Below are positions 29,958 to 40,282 of a stretch of DNA of 64,000 nucleotides, in pieces; position 1 is the first letter of the stretch, and every line of letters starts with the position of its first letter. Source of the stretch: Buxus sempervirens. Lineage: Eukaryota > Streptophyta > Magnoliopsida > Buxales > Buxaceae. A program made the translations under genes and the position numbers. Under the pieces are notes generated by a model. It had not been told where the DNA came from. It did not search any database and saw only the letters and a list, made by a program, of their open reading frames with translations. Where the stretch lies: NCBI GenBank assembly GCA_947561395.2, contig OX387190.1:36568392-36632391 (forward strand), given 5' to 3'.

Positions 29958-30343
29958 CCTGAAATCACCAGAGAGCTCGGATTCGAGAGAATCAATGAGA
30001 GACTCATTGTAGAGCTGTTGATAAGTGTCTTTGATCTTCCTGTGTTGGCTTGCATTCCGGTGACCCAGTACCCAAATGACGGCGTTCTCGTTGGTTCCCT
30101 ATCCTGCAACACCACCGCAACATATCATCATCATATTCATCATCATCCTTATCATGCTCATTTCATTTCCCTCAGAAACCAAGAATCCACGAACCCCAGA
30201 AAAATTAAATTATAAATGAAAAATAAGAGAACACAAATGATATAATCTAAGAGAGAGAGAGAGAGACCTTGGAAAGCTTTTCTAAGTCTCTCACAGTCTT
30301 GGGTCGGAGAAGGAACAACCTGTGGGACTCTGAGCGTGCCCAT
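29958..30343 (-). pseudogene. Captured annexin exons 1-2 inside H2
   Basis: The minus strand from ATG at 30343 reads MGTLRVPQVVPSPTQDCERL and then RKAFQ, the typical plant annexin N-terminus. It reaches a donor at 30267/30268; after a 164-bp intron the acceptor is at 30104/30103. Exon 2 continues G-stop-GTNENAVIWVLGHRNASQ, then HRKIKDTYQQLYNESLIDSL and ESELSGDF, i.e. annexin repeat 1. A TAG replaces the expected Trp/Tyr before GTNE. Similarity ends after SGDF. The intron is retained, so capture was from genomic DNA rather than mRNA. Confidence 0.85.
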
Positions 30344-30766
30344 TATTGATTCACAGATTTCGCTGAAACAATGAAGCTAGAATAGAAAATCTAATTTTGA
30401 AGAACAATTGAATGTATAGTGGAAATCCTTCTATCATTGAAGGTGGTATATAGTGATTATTATTATTACTAAACAAAATAAACAAAACGAGCTGTTCTCG
30501 AACCTGGATCTCTCCGTCGTCTCTTCCTTTCTTCTCAAGAACCTCTCTTGCTGAAATAAAGGAGATGTAACGTAATTTCCGTTTTTACTATATTAGCCCT
30601 TCTTCTTATTTGAAAGTCTCAATTGCCCTTTCTTTAGTTTCTCTCTTGTTAATGTTAACTATAGGTCTAAGAAGAGGGTGACACGTTGCATTATGACGTC
30701 AAAAACCTTCTTTTACGAAATCATTTTACCACCACATAGAAAGTCATGTGTGCATGTTCATTTTAT

Positions 30767-31228
30767 TATGTTATGGACTCTGGTTATACTGGCATGGCAG
30801 GTTATCTTATACCTCATCGTGGAGAACGATATCATTTACGAGACTTTTGAGGAAGAGGTCGACAGGCACGTACATCTAGAGAATTATTTAATCTTGTCCA
30901 TTCTTCGTTAAGTAACGTGATAGAGCGTTGCTTTGGTGTATTGAAAGCTCGGTTTCCAATTTTAAAGCTTATACCTTTGTACTCTCTTCACACACAAGGA
31001 TACATTGTTATTGCAACGTGCACAATTCACAACTTCATTTGACATGGGACACAAAGGAACCAGTTATTTGAAGAATATGGAAGGGAAGACTTGATTCTAA
31101 GTGAAGGTGGACGGCATATAGAGCCTCCGGAAGTTAGTTCACTAGTAGCTCGACAAAGAGAAATGATTGCACTTAGAGATAGAATTGCATATGAAATGGA
31201 CATAACTAATGGTGTAAGAGTTGTTTAG
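30767..31228 (+). pseudogene. PIF/Harbinger transposase remnant (H2)
   Basis: Same region as the H1 remnant: MDSGYTGMAGYLIPHRG, then RYHLRDF followed directly by a TGA stop, then a degraded continuation with NVIERCFGVLKARFPILKL-like sequence and further stops (for example in NFI-stop-HGT). Inactive. Confidence 0.8.
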
Positions 31229-31631
31229 ACTATAAGTAGGGAAGGAGTTGATGGGATTTATCCTTTGTAATTTGTGGTATAAAATTTTGATTTCCCTTTT
31301 TTTTTCATAGCAAATTTGTTATAGTTTAATAGGCTTGTAGGTTGTATAGCAATGCATATTTGTTGATTTTGAAAACTTGAATCGTTTTTTTTTATTTTTA
31401 TCAATTGTTACCAAACGGGTTTCTTGTCACTTGTTTTCAAAAACCCAAAAAACAATGATTGTTACCAAATGGGTTTCTTGTCACTTGTTTTCAAAAACCT
31501 AGAAACAGTTGAAACTGTTTTTAGTTTTCAAACTGTTTTTAAAAAAAAACGTTACCAAACGGCCTCTTAATGGACCTTGGTTTTTGGATTCTGGTAGAAT
31601 CCATAATCCGTAAACCCAACCAAACAACACC

Positions 31632-31912
31632 TTAGAGTCTTGTTGAACGATTTTTCCAATGGCAGGCAGATTCACCAAAGTGCTCACACGAGGGCATCCC
31701 TATGCCGACCATTGGCAAATCTCTTAAACTCTAAGAAAGTTATCAACATTTTTTTTGGCTTTCTTCATTTTCTTCTTAGAGTCTTGTTTAAAGTTTTTGC
31801 TAATGGGTGGCAAAGACAGAGTGCTCACATGGGCGTATCCCTGAGCCCGACCGTTGGCAAATCTTAAACAAGTCTCTTAAAAAGTTATCATTTTTTTTCT
31901 TTTCTTAATTTT
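31632..31912. repeat. Tandem duplication, period about 144 bp
   Basis: TTAGAGTCTTGTT starts at 31632 and again at 31776. Both copies contain a CCAATGGC/CTAATGGG...GTGCTCACA...GACC(A/G)TTGGCAAATCT series, diverged by scattered changes. No coding potential. Confidence 0.7.
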
Positions 31913-32056
31913 TATCTCTTCATGTCTACATATGAGTTGTAAAAGTGTTACTTGTTTCAATTATTGCTTGAAGCAAGTAACACTTTTGCAACTCCTCGTC
32001 TCGACATGGTTGACCAATAAAGTAAAGAAGGTTTTGCAGAACATGTATGCTACGTA

Positions 32057-32532
32057 CAGGGGCGGAGCCAGAAAATTAGCTCAGAAGGGGCAAATAATAA
32101 GTTAGATTAAATTCAACTACATTAACATTCCAATGTTTTAGAAATTTTTTTTTAGAGAAAGTTTGGAAAATTTGGGTTTCAGTGATACCTTTTAAAAAAA
32201 TCACCTAATTCTTGTAATTGGAAATTAAAGATACTTTTTTTTAAAATAATTGAGAATAAGTGTCATTTTACTAATTCAAAGAGGATTTTTTCCTTTTGGA
32301 AGAAATTCTATATGAACAACAAAATGATATTCTTTACGTATTATGTGACTAAATCTAGTTTCCAATTACCAAGAATCATGTGACTGAATCTAATTTATTT
32401 TTAAGAAATATAACTAAAAACTAATTTCCCAAAGAATTTGAGCTAGCAATTGATTTGAACAATAGTAATTAATTTTTAGAAAAAATTTCAGGGTGGGCAA
32501 TTGCCCCCTCATGCCCCCATGGCTCCGTCACC
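32057..32532. mobile_element. Non-autonomous hAT element
   Basis: The left end CAGGGGCGGAGCCAG faces the right end CATGGCTCCGTCACC as imperfect TIRs. Flanks GCTACGTA (32049-32056) and ACTACGTA (32533-32540) give an 8-bp target duplication with one mismatch. The interior is AT-rich without an ORF. It ends about 460 bp upstream of the BAHD gene at 32995. Confidence 0.75.
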
Positions 32533-32994
32533 ACTACGTAAATGTTTTTTTTTTCAAAAACCTTCTTTAATTTTTTTTTTTTTGGGTGAAAAGAGGCATC
32601 CTCAAATTATCGTGAATAATTTGAATGGGGTTGTTGAAACATTTAGCGTGAATAGCGGGTTAATTAGTTGGATAGGATGGGCGGAAATCGAGGGCCCATT
32701 TATTTCATTTCTGTTTTGCTCTTCAGAATTTAGATCTCGAGACGTTTAGACTTTAGATAGGCTTTGGTAACCGAGCACTATACGCACGCGATGACGAGGG
32801 AAAAAAATTTTCTTTTACAAGCTGGGCTACATAATATTTTATAATCACCAGATTGGCCTGCCATTTTTGACCGGGGCAGAGCTTAGAGGACGTAGGTCGA
32901 TCGAGCAACGGTATATGATCATGCACCAAATAGAATTAAGGGGCCAATTATCCAAAACAAACGCTCGATCGGAGAAAAGCACAGAAGCTGAAGA

Positions 32995-34350
32995 ATGACA
33001 ACTCCTGAGCCGGAAGTTCGTCATGTATCAAGATGCTTCATCCGGCCCAAGTTCCACGTTCCTCACCAGCCTTGCTATTTGACACCATGGGACATTGCCA
33101 TGCTCTCCGCACACTCCATTCAGAAGGGCCTCCTCTTCCTCAAGCCCTCTTTAGAGGACCAATCTCAGGCTACTCCCGCCGCCTCCCTCGTGGACCGGCT
33201 TAAAGACTCTCTCTCTTCCACTCTCGTCCACTTCTTGCCCCTCGCCGGTCGTCTCGTTACAGAGAAGCACACCAACCCACCTTCTTACTCCGTCTCTGTA
33301 GACTGCAACGCAGGTCCCGGAGCTGAATTCATCCACGCTGTTGCCGATGTAACTATAGCAGATATCCTCTCCCCCATTGACGTTCCCTCGATTGTCAGAT
33401 CCTTCTTTGTCCTAGACGGCGGGGTGAATCATGACGGCCATACAGTGCCTTTGCTCGTCGTTCAGGTGACGGAGCTATTGGATGGGGTTTTCATCGGATG
33501 CTCTTTCAACCACGTTATCGGCGATGGCACCGCTTTTTGGAACTTCTTCAATGCCTGGTCTGAGATCACAAGAGCCCAGGCCGAGCTCGGACGGATCTCG
33601 CGACAACCCATTCACGACCGGTGGTTTCTCGATGGTCCAAGCCATCATATCAACCTTCCGTTCACTCACCACGACGAATTTATAGAAAGATATTCACCGC
33701 CTCCGCTGAGAGAGAGGATTTTCCATTTCTCGGCACAGTCGATCTCCAAGCTCAAAGCGAGGGCCAACAAGGAGTGTAATACCCAGGTCATCTCTTCCTT
33801 CCAGGCCTTGTCTGCTTTGGTCTGGAGGTCTATTACGAAGGTCCGCCGTCTACCCAGCGACCAGAAAACCACCTGCAGGTTGGCCATCGATAATAGATCA
33901 AGATTGAACCCGCCTTTGCCGCGAGACTACTTTGGTAACTCAATCCAAACAGTGAACGGGACGGCGAGCGCAGGAGAGCTGCTTGAACATGACCTGGGGT
34001 GGGCAGCTTGGCTGCTGCACGAGGCGGTGGTCGGCCACACCGACGATGTGATACGCGAGTTCCTGAAGAAGTGGATGATGAAGCCTACAATTTATCAGCT
34101 TGGTCCGTTCTTCGATCGGTTCAGCGTGATGATGGGAAGCTCCCCAAGATTCGACATGTATGGAAACGATTTCGGATGGGGGAAGGCGGTGGCGGTTCGA
34201 AGCGGGTTCGCGAACAAGTTCGATGGGAAGGTTTCGTCTTACCAGGGACGGGAAGGGGGAAGCAGCGTCGATTTGGAGATATGCCTTCCTCCAGACACGA
34301 TGAGCTCCCTCGAGACAGATGAAGAGTTCATGGACGCTGTAACCTCCTGA
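32995..34350 (+). CDS. BAHD acyltransferase, copy 1
   Basis: Single-exon 451-aa enzyme of the BAHD family, cytosolic proteins that transfer an acyl group from acyl-CoA to an alcohol or amine of a specialised metabolite. The catalytic HxxxD is HVIGD (H173, D177) and the structural motif NDFGWG is intact (391-396); DYFGN is at 311-315. The N-terminal YLTPWDIAMLSAHSIQKGLL resembles the At3g50280/EPS1-like clade. It diverges from the other three copies in the window (LTPWDI against LTPWDL; Ile-Gly in HxxxD), so it is the outlier. The start is supported by normal family length and the motif distance. Substrate cannot be told from sequence. A minor alternative is an EPS1-like role in salicylate formation. 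Confidence 0.93.
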   Translation: MTTPEPEVRHVSRCFIRPKFHVPHQPCYLTPWDIAMLSAHSIQKGLLFLKPSLEDQSQATPAASLVDRLKDSLSSTLVHFLPLAGRLVTEKHTNPPSYSVSVDCNAGPGAEFIHAVADVTIADILSPIDVPSIVRSFFVLDGGVNHDGHTVPLLVVQVTELLDGVFIGCSFNHVIGDGTAFWNFFNAWSEITRAQAELGRISRQPIHDRWFLDGPSHHINLPFTHHDEFIERYSPPPLRERIFHFSAQSISKLKARANKECNTQVISSFQALSALVWRSITKVRRLPSDQKTTCRLAIDNRSRLNPPLPRDYFGNSIQTVNGTASAGELLEHDLGWAAWLLHEAVVGHTDDVIREFLKKWMMKPTIYQLGPFFDRFSVMMGSSPRFDMYGNDFGWGKAVAVRSGFANKFDGKVSSYQGREGGSSVDLEICLPPDTMSSLETDEEFMDAVTS

Positions 34351-34663
34351 AATCACCGATCAAATCTTTTATTAACTGGTTAAACCTGACCAACAGGACA
34401 GACATTACTCTGTCAAACAAACAAGAAAAAAAAAATCTAAGGTGCCGAAATTAGATTAAGTTGTTTTTTGAGTTTTCTCTTCAATCTTTTTTCCTACCAG
34501 AAAAAAAAGAATCATCTCTTGAATCTTCTTGGTTGTTCTCATTTACTTCGTCCTCTACTCTCGGTATTAAAATGAAATAAACACGGAGCTCTTTCAATGA
34601 GAGCACGAAGATTTTGTTATGCAATTTAATACTTGATTTTTTTCATAAATGTGATTAGCTTTT

Positions 34664-34800
34664 GACCCATACAAGGTTGCAACAGCGCAGGTTTTAGGTG
34701 GGTGATGATCGGGTTCAAATCACCTGCCATTTTCCCCTGCGTTGACTCTTTGGTTTAATGAGCTATTTTTAACTTTTGAAGTTTTTTGTTCTTATTGTCT
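34664..34800 (+). mobile_element. Possible SINE-like sequence
   Basis: GTTGCAACAGCGCAGG (A-box-like) and GGGTTCAAATCACC (B-box-like, about 34710) are about 35 nt apart, as in tRNA-derived SINEs, with a T-rich 3' side. No target duplication is evident. Confidence 0.3.
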
Positions 34801-35385
34801 TTTCTTACATTCTGGATGTTGTCTTTCATGGGGTTTCTTTAATTTGCCATGTGGTTAACCTAGGGCGTGCTTATTTTTGCCTAGTGGCACATCAAACTGC
34901 AAAATCTGGGTGTTTACATTAATTAACACAACCCATCTAATGCATGAAGCATTTGAGTAAGACCTTATATATGTAGGCACCAAGACTTGATCTGACTTTC
35001 ATTATGCTTGTGACAGTGGTTTGGTGGGCTATGCACATTCACATTTCAGCCACCTAACAGCCAAAGTTTGGGTTCACAGAGTGGGCTTAGCCCATTTCAG
35101 GCATAGGGCTCTTTTGGACGTCACATAAGCCTTTCAAACCCCTGAGGAAGGCCACTTTAAGTGAATAAAAAAATTTCAAAGAAGACAAGGATCTGCCGTC
35201 AACTCAGGATGGCACAGTGTCGTCAACCATTAACAGCACAGATTGACATGCATGAAATGGGAGACCAACTGGGTAGAACCGACCCTCGATTGAGTGACTT
35301 AGCCAGACTGCGTAGACCGGACCAATCGAGTGATTATCTACACCGTTAATGCCGTGGACAAAGGTGACTCCGAAGACCAAAACAT

Positions 35386-36600
35386 TCTAATATGGAACTG
35401 GAATTGTTGGTTTAAATTCTATGGAATTGGAATTGTTGGTTTAAATTCCAAATCTTATGATTTGAAGCACATGGGAGAATTAGAATTAGAATTGTTATCC
35501 AATTCTGTTGAATTGCCTTATAAACTATTTTTAAGCTTACCTAATTCTCTACCCAATAGGAAAGAATTCAAGGATTTTCATAAGAATTAGGAACCCACAT
35601 AAAACAGAAACACATCATATAGACTCCGTTTTCTTCTAAACAATTGATCTACGTCTTAATCTAAACAGATAACCTTGGTGGTAGTTCTCTCTCTACCCAT
35701 CTCTCTCGCTCTTCCATCTTCTTCTAACGGTACTGGTTTTTTTCTTTCCTTTCTTTCTCCGAAAATCTCTCCGATCATATTTGTCTTTGAAACAACCCCT
35801 CCTCCTCTCTCCCCACTCTCTCTTCCGTAGAAGAATCAATGATCTATCTCTCTCTCTCTCCCTACTCTCTCTCTTCCGTCTTCTTCTATAGAACTATTTT
35901 TCCTTTTTTTGTTCCTTTCTTTTTACGGCAGCCTCAGATCATATTTGTCATTGAAATAGCCCCCTCCTCTCTTCCTCTCTCCCCACTCTCTCTCTTCCAT
36001 AGAAAATAAAAAGGCAAACGTTAAAATCACAAGACTCCTAGGTTCACGTAAGCAAGTGTTGGATTCTAATCAGTTGTGTTTTTTGTTTTTTTGGTTTTTT
36101 TTGCTGTTGTTTTTTTTTTGTTGGTCTTGCCAACATGTATGGAACAAAAAAAGGCCCCTTTTTGTTTCTTATTGAATAAGCCATTTTTTTTTTACAAGTG
36201 AAAAATTTAATCAATATGACTCTCTCTCTCTCCGCCACTCTTTCTCTTCTATTTTCTTCTACAGGTATTCTTTTTTTTTCGGCAATGAAACGAGGAAAGG
36301 AAATCTGGTTCGTCATGATAACCAGTCACTTGTGTCATGATAATCAATCACTTGTGTTGTTAATATGGGAAGAATATAAACATTAATAATCCGCTTAATT
36401 AAGAAATTGTAATTGAATTTCATAAGTTCATCCAATCAATGGAATTGGAATTTAAATCAATTCTCTATGGAATTCTAATTCTAAAATTCAATTCTATTGT
36501 CATCCAATCACAAGATTTTGAATTGTATCCAATCCGCTTAATTAAGGAATTGTAATTGAAAATTCTTAATTTCAATTCCAATTAATCGAACCAAAGGGGG
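35386..36600. repeat. Repeat block with AATTCC-rich ends and CT-rich duplication
   Basis: Both flanks (35386-35590 and 36385-36600) are dense in GGAATTGGAATT-type sequence in opposite orientation. The middle holds a CT-rich direct duplication (about 35685-35833 and 35850-36005, both with GATCATATTTGTC). This may be one degenerate transposon. Clean TIRs and a target duplication are not seen, and no gene is present. Confidence 0.45.
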
Positions 36601-36617
36601 CCTAACTGAATTTTTAC

Positions 36618-36967
36618 GGGGAAAATTGGTTTTTAGTGATATTTTTTCAAATAATTCAATAGTCAAATTCTTGTTAATTGAGAATTAGTGATACTTTTGT
36701 AAAATAATTGGGAATCAATCTCATTTTATTTCTCATGAAAAATTTCTTCTGAAAATGCCCTCAAAAGACTTGCAAACTTCACTTGAAACAAAATGAGTAA
36801 AAAGGTTTTCAAAGTCTTTTGAGGGTATTTTTGGAAGATATTTTTTATTACAGTAAAATGACATTGATTCTTAATTATTTTAAAAAAGTATCACTAATTT
36901 TCAATTAACAAGAATTGAGCAAGTGCATCTGAATTGTGTTGAAAAAGTACCTCTAAAATCCAGTTCT
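36618..36967. mobile_element. Inverted-repeat (fold-back) MITE
   Basis: Left-arm blocks AATTCTTGTTAATTGAGAATTAGTGATAC and CTCAAAAGACTT recur inverted on the right as GTATCACTAATTTTCAATTAACAAGAATT and AAGTCTTTTGAG, around a centre near 36785. No target duplication could be fixed. Confidence 0.6.
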
Positions 36968-38504
36968 CCCATGTTTACAAAGGGAGAAAAAAGTTGTTTT
37001 CTTTCGTTTGGGGAAAACAGATAACCTGGCCCAATATTACAACAACAAAAAAACCTGGCCCAAAGGCCGAAAGAGAGGAAGATACATGACAGCATGATTG
37101 GAGATATTAATTGATGATTTTTGTCTTTTATCAGGTAAGCATTTTCAAAAGATAAAATTAATTTTTAGTAATACTTTATCAAACTATTTAATATTTAGTC
37201 GGTAAAGTTTTGAGTTTTAACTTTTAATACATCTTTATCAACCTAATTAATTTTTAATGCCATTTCACTATTTCACGTTCTCAAAAGTACAAATACAAAA
37301 GAAGGCAGAATACATTGATTGTTTCGGTCCCTGTACGGAAAAAGTAGTTATAACGTTATAAAGACTTAAGGGCTTTACGTAATTAGAGATACGAAAAAAA
37401 AGAAGAAGGATATAATTGGTAAATTGACATATTGTGGCGCCTATATAGACATTCTTTTGGAGTCTCCCTATCATGCCATGTGTTTTAAAAGCTTCAAATA
37501 AAAATTTAAATAAAGGCTCCACTAGATGTGAGCTGCTAAAAACCAAAGACAGGGAAACAAAAAAAAAAAAAAAGAAAGAGCACTAGGAGAGAGTTGGTGC
37601 CTTTTCATGTTAGAATACGTACCACATGCTGTAATAGAGCTTGTATCCTATGATTTTAGTGCTTTTATCACTATCAAAGTGAGTTACCGCCAATAAATAT
37701 GATTTTACAGGCAATAATTTGTTTTAACTAGAAAAATCTTCCCATTTCCTACAAGTAAATGTATCTTTTAGTGACATCTGTCATATGTTACTAATGCCTA
37801 AATAAACTTTACTAAAAGTTTAGTTACATTTAAGTGTCACCGATGCCTATTTTTCTTGTACTAATTTAACTAAGATTGAAAACTTTTATACACATTTAAC
37901 CAATAAATATAACCCTTCCGATATGATATGAAAGTTCTCGTAAAACGGCTGGTACATTTCTTATAATGAACAAGTATCTCTGCATTTACACACAATAAAT
38001 GGAATTGCATGGCTGTAGTCATCCGTTATATATGGAAATTGTCCCCAAGAACAAATTTTTTCTACTATTACACCATAACAATTTTTTAAGCGGTTTGATT
38101 TGAAGGCATACACCCTAGATATCTTTTAACCCGCCAAATTAAGTTCGTTTTCAAGTGGTTTTAATTACGACTAAAACCCACAAGGCAAACGTAATTTTAT
38201 TCACTGATTTACAACTACTAATCGAACCAAAGAAAAGCCCATTGGAAATAGATGAAGAACAGACAGTCTTGGTTCTCCTACTTGAAGAGAATGGATTCAC
38301 CCCTCTAATTCCCCCATTTCATAGTTCACTCACTCCGAGTTCACTCGCTAATCGACTTAACAGGAGTCTCCCGACGATACAGAAGAGTTCAATACGCATT
38401 ATTAATTTACTACTAAGCTACGGAATGTAACTATCATCAGCATCTTCACGGAGGACTCAGTTTCGAAGCCAGTTACTATCTTACAACGCAGTAACCGAGA
38501 GCAG
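36968..38504. other. Gene-free interval with possible CACTA end
   Basis: No gene is supported. The sequence at about 37690-37860, ending GCCTATTTTTCTTGTACT, resembles an inverted CACTA terminus (TTTTTCTTGTAGTG) with 'gtgtcaccgatgcc' subterminal motifs. It is degenerate. The rest is AT-rich. Confidence 0.35.
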
Positions 38505-39851
38505 CTACGGTTCCATGAACTGAGGATCATCAGCTAGAGCATTTAAAGTTTGGAGTGAAAGACAGGCATCTACATCTATACTCCCCTCCTCCACTCCAGG
38601 GAACACTGCCAGCTTACCATCGATCTTGGCCGCTCCTCCGCTGCGAACCGCCACTGGTTTTCCCCACCCAAAATCGTTGCCATACACGTTGAATCTAGGT
38701 GAACTTCCAGTCATCAAGTCACAAGTTTTCCTGCGATTAAACTGCGAGAAGTAAGGATTTTTCACCCATTTCCTCAACCAACTACGAACAGAATTATCGT
38801 CGTGGGATTCAATAACCCCATGCAACAGCGATGCTGCCCATCCAAGATCCCGTTCCAGCAGTTCGCCCGCCGTAGTTGATGCAGTCTTAAGCTGCACCGA
38901 GTTGCCGAAGTAGTTCTCCGGCAACGGGGGGCGTAGCCTCGGCCGATTCCCGACTGCTACGGCGTAGCTGGTCTCCTGACCACTCGGGAGCTGTCGGGCT
39001 CGTGTCACACACCGCCATAGATGAGCCAACAAAGCTAGCAGGGAGGAGATCTTCTTGCAACCACACTGGGAGATGGCCTTCTCTTTGAGATTCGCTATCG
39101 TTTTACGTGAGAAATGGAAGACGGCCTCCTCATGTATCCGGGAACTCGGACTATGTTCCTCCAGGAACTTGAGGGACACAGTTAAACGGACGGGTAGCGG
39201 TCCATCTCCGTCACCATCACCATCGTTGAGGAACCAATAGTTTAGAAGAGGAGGGCGTGAGATGGAGGTGCACTTGTTGCCTCCTCTACAGATCTCGGAC
39301 CATGAATTGAAGAAATGCCAAAAGGATGTTCCATCTACGACGGTATGGTTGATGGAGCACCCGATAAATATACCATCGATCAGCTCTGTTACCTGAACAG
39401 CGAGCAGAGGAAGAGTGCACCCCTGGTAATCGAAGGTATCCGTTAAAGGAAAGAAGGAGTGAACCACGCGGGGCACGCAGGGCGGGCTGAGGATGTCCGA
39501 CATGGTGAGGTTGACGGCAGCGTGTATGAATTCCGCTCCTGCGCCGTTGCAATCGATAAAGAAGGAGATGGAGGGAGGATGGCCTTCGTGGGTAGTGATG
39601 GCAAGACGGCCTGCAAGTGGGTAGAAATGATCAAGGGCACGAGAGAGTGATGTTTTAAGCTGATCCAGGAGAGACTGGAAATCCAGTTGGGGTTTGGGGA
39701 AGAGAAGGCCCTTTTGGACGTGCTGGTGGGTGAGGAAGGTCAAGTCCCATGGAGTCAGCTCGCACCTCTGCAGTGATCCCGTACAGTTTGGTATCTGCTT
39801 TGATGGCCGAACTGTGCAACTCGAGATGACCCCAACCTCCGCCGAACTCAT
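38505..39851 (-). CDS. BAHD acyltransferase, copy 2
   Basis: Intact single-exon 448-aa BAHD enzyme. HTVVD (H169, D173) supplies the catalytic His, DFGWG is at 393-397 and ENYFGN at 312-317. The N-terminal block RCELTPWDLTFLTHQHVQKG is shared with copies 3 and 4, and the C-terminus ends QFMEP, as in copy 4 (HFMEP). It carries Asp-Gly runs (NDGDGDGDG, about 209-217) in the variable linker before the second domain, as copy 4 does. It faces the same way as the pseudogene and copy 4, consistent with expansion by tandem duplication followed by transposon insertion. Acceptor and acyl-CoA are unknown. Confidence 0.94.
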   Translation of the reverse strand: MSSAEVGVISSCTVRPSKQIPNCTGSLQRCELTPWDLTFLTHQHVQKGLLFPKPQLDFQSLLDQLKTSLSRALDHFYPLAGRLAITTHEGHPPSISFFIDCNGAGAEFIHAAVNLTMSDILSPPCVPRVVHSFFPLTDTFDYQGCTLPLLAVQVTELIDGIFIGCSINHTVVDGTSFWHFFNSWSEICRGGNKCTSISRPPLLNYWFLNDGDGDGDGPLPVRLTVSLKFLEEHSPSSRIHEEAVFHFSRKTIANLKEKAISQCGCKKISSLLALLAHLWRCVTRARQLPSGQETSYAVAVGNRPRLRPPLPENYFGNSVQLKTASTTAGELLERDLGWAASLLHGVIESHDDNSVRSWLRKWVKNPYFSQFNRRKTCDLMTGSSPRFNVYGNDFGWGKPVAVRSGGAAKIDGKLAVFPGVEEGSIDVDACLSLQTLNALADDPQFMEP

Positions 39852-40175
39852 TCTTCTCCTCCTGTGAACAAAAGACTTGAACCCTCTCGCCAGTTCGGCA
39901 CTTCCTCTAAATTTAGTTGGCGGTGGAGTAAACTGTGCAGTAACTATGAAGACTCTTTTCTCCTTTATTTTGTTTCGTTTTTTCTTGTAGATGCACCAAC
40001 CACAGACTGACTAGTACATGGGGTACAGGAATTTGGGTACACTCGATTTTCTTGAGTCAGATTTCCTCGTGAAGCAACTACGGTCATTTTCGTTTCCCCC
40101 TCTCCCAGCGACCTGAGGATTTTTGGCCGTTTTTGACAATTTGTTGCCGACGCGGCAACCAGATGATAATTTAAA
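39852..40175. other. Upstream region of BAHD copy 2
   Basis: Presumed promoter of copy 2 (minus strand). No diagnostic element is recognised. It ends at the target duplication of the Mutator-like element. Confidence 0.4.
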
Positions 40176-40282
40176 GGCTCCGGATCATATCCTCTGTGAA
40201 GCGGATCCTCAATGTAGCAGAGAATCCTCTATGCAGCACCATTGAACGGACCAAATTAATTTGGTCCGATTCTCTTTGTAGG

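Larger units (their letters stand above)
29642..31566 (+). mobile_element. Pack-type PIF/Harbinger element H2 (annexin cargo)
   Basis: TIRs are GAGGGTGTTTGGTAACG and the inverse of CGTTACCAAACGGCCTC, with TTA at 29639-29641 (shared with H1) and 31567-31569. Its right half (about 30770-31566) is nearly the same as that of H1 (about 28850-29638), while its left half is unrelated and carries annexin exons. Confidence 0.85.
27423..31631. mobile_element. Outer Harbinger-like MITE, split by two nested elements
   Basis: TTA (27420-27422) precedes GGGGCTGTTCGGAATGG and TTA (31632-31634) follows CCAACCAAACAACACC. These ends are imperfect inverted repeats. Removing the two nested elements leaves about 370 bp, a MITE size. 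Its left part holds a roughly 44-bp tandem repeat (about 27518-27620) with AAGTGGGACCCACCA. TTA duplication and TIR style fit PIF/Harbinger. Confidence 0.6.

Noticed and set aside
33999..34322. Overlapping 107-codon ORF inside BAHD copy 1
   Set aside because: Shadow frame of a clearly conserved coding sequence. Same for the minus-strand frames at 33151-34356 and those overlapping copies 2 and 4.
34664..34720. tRNA gene
   Set aside because: Box-like sequences are present but no cloverleaf with acceptor stem and anticodon arm can be drawn.
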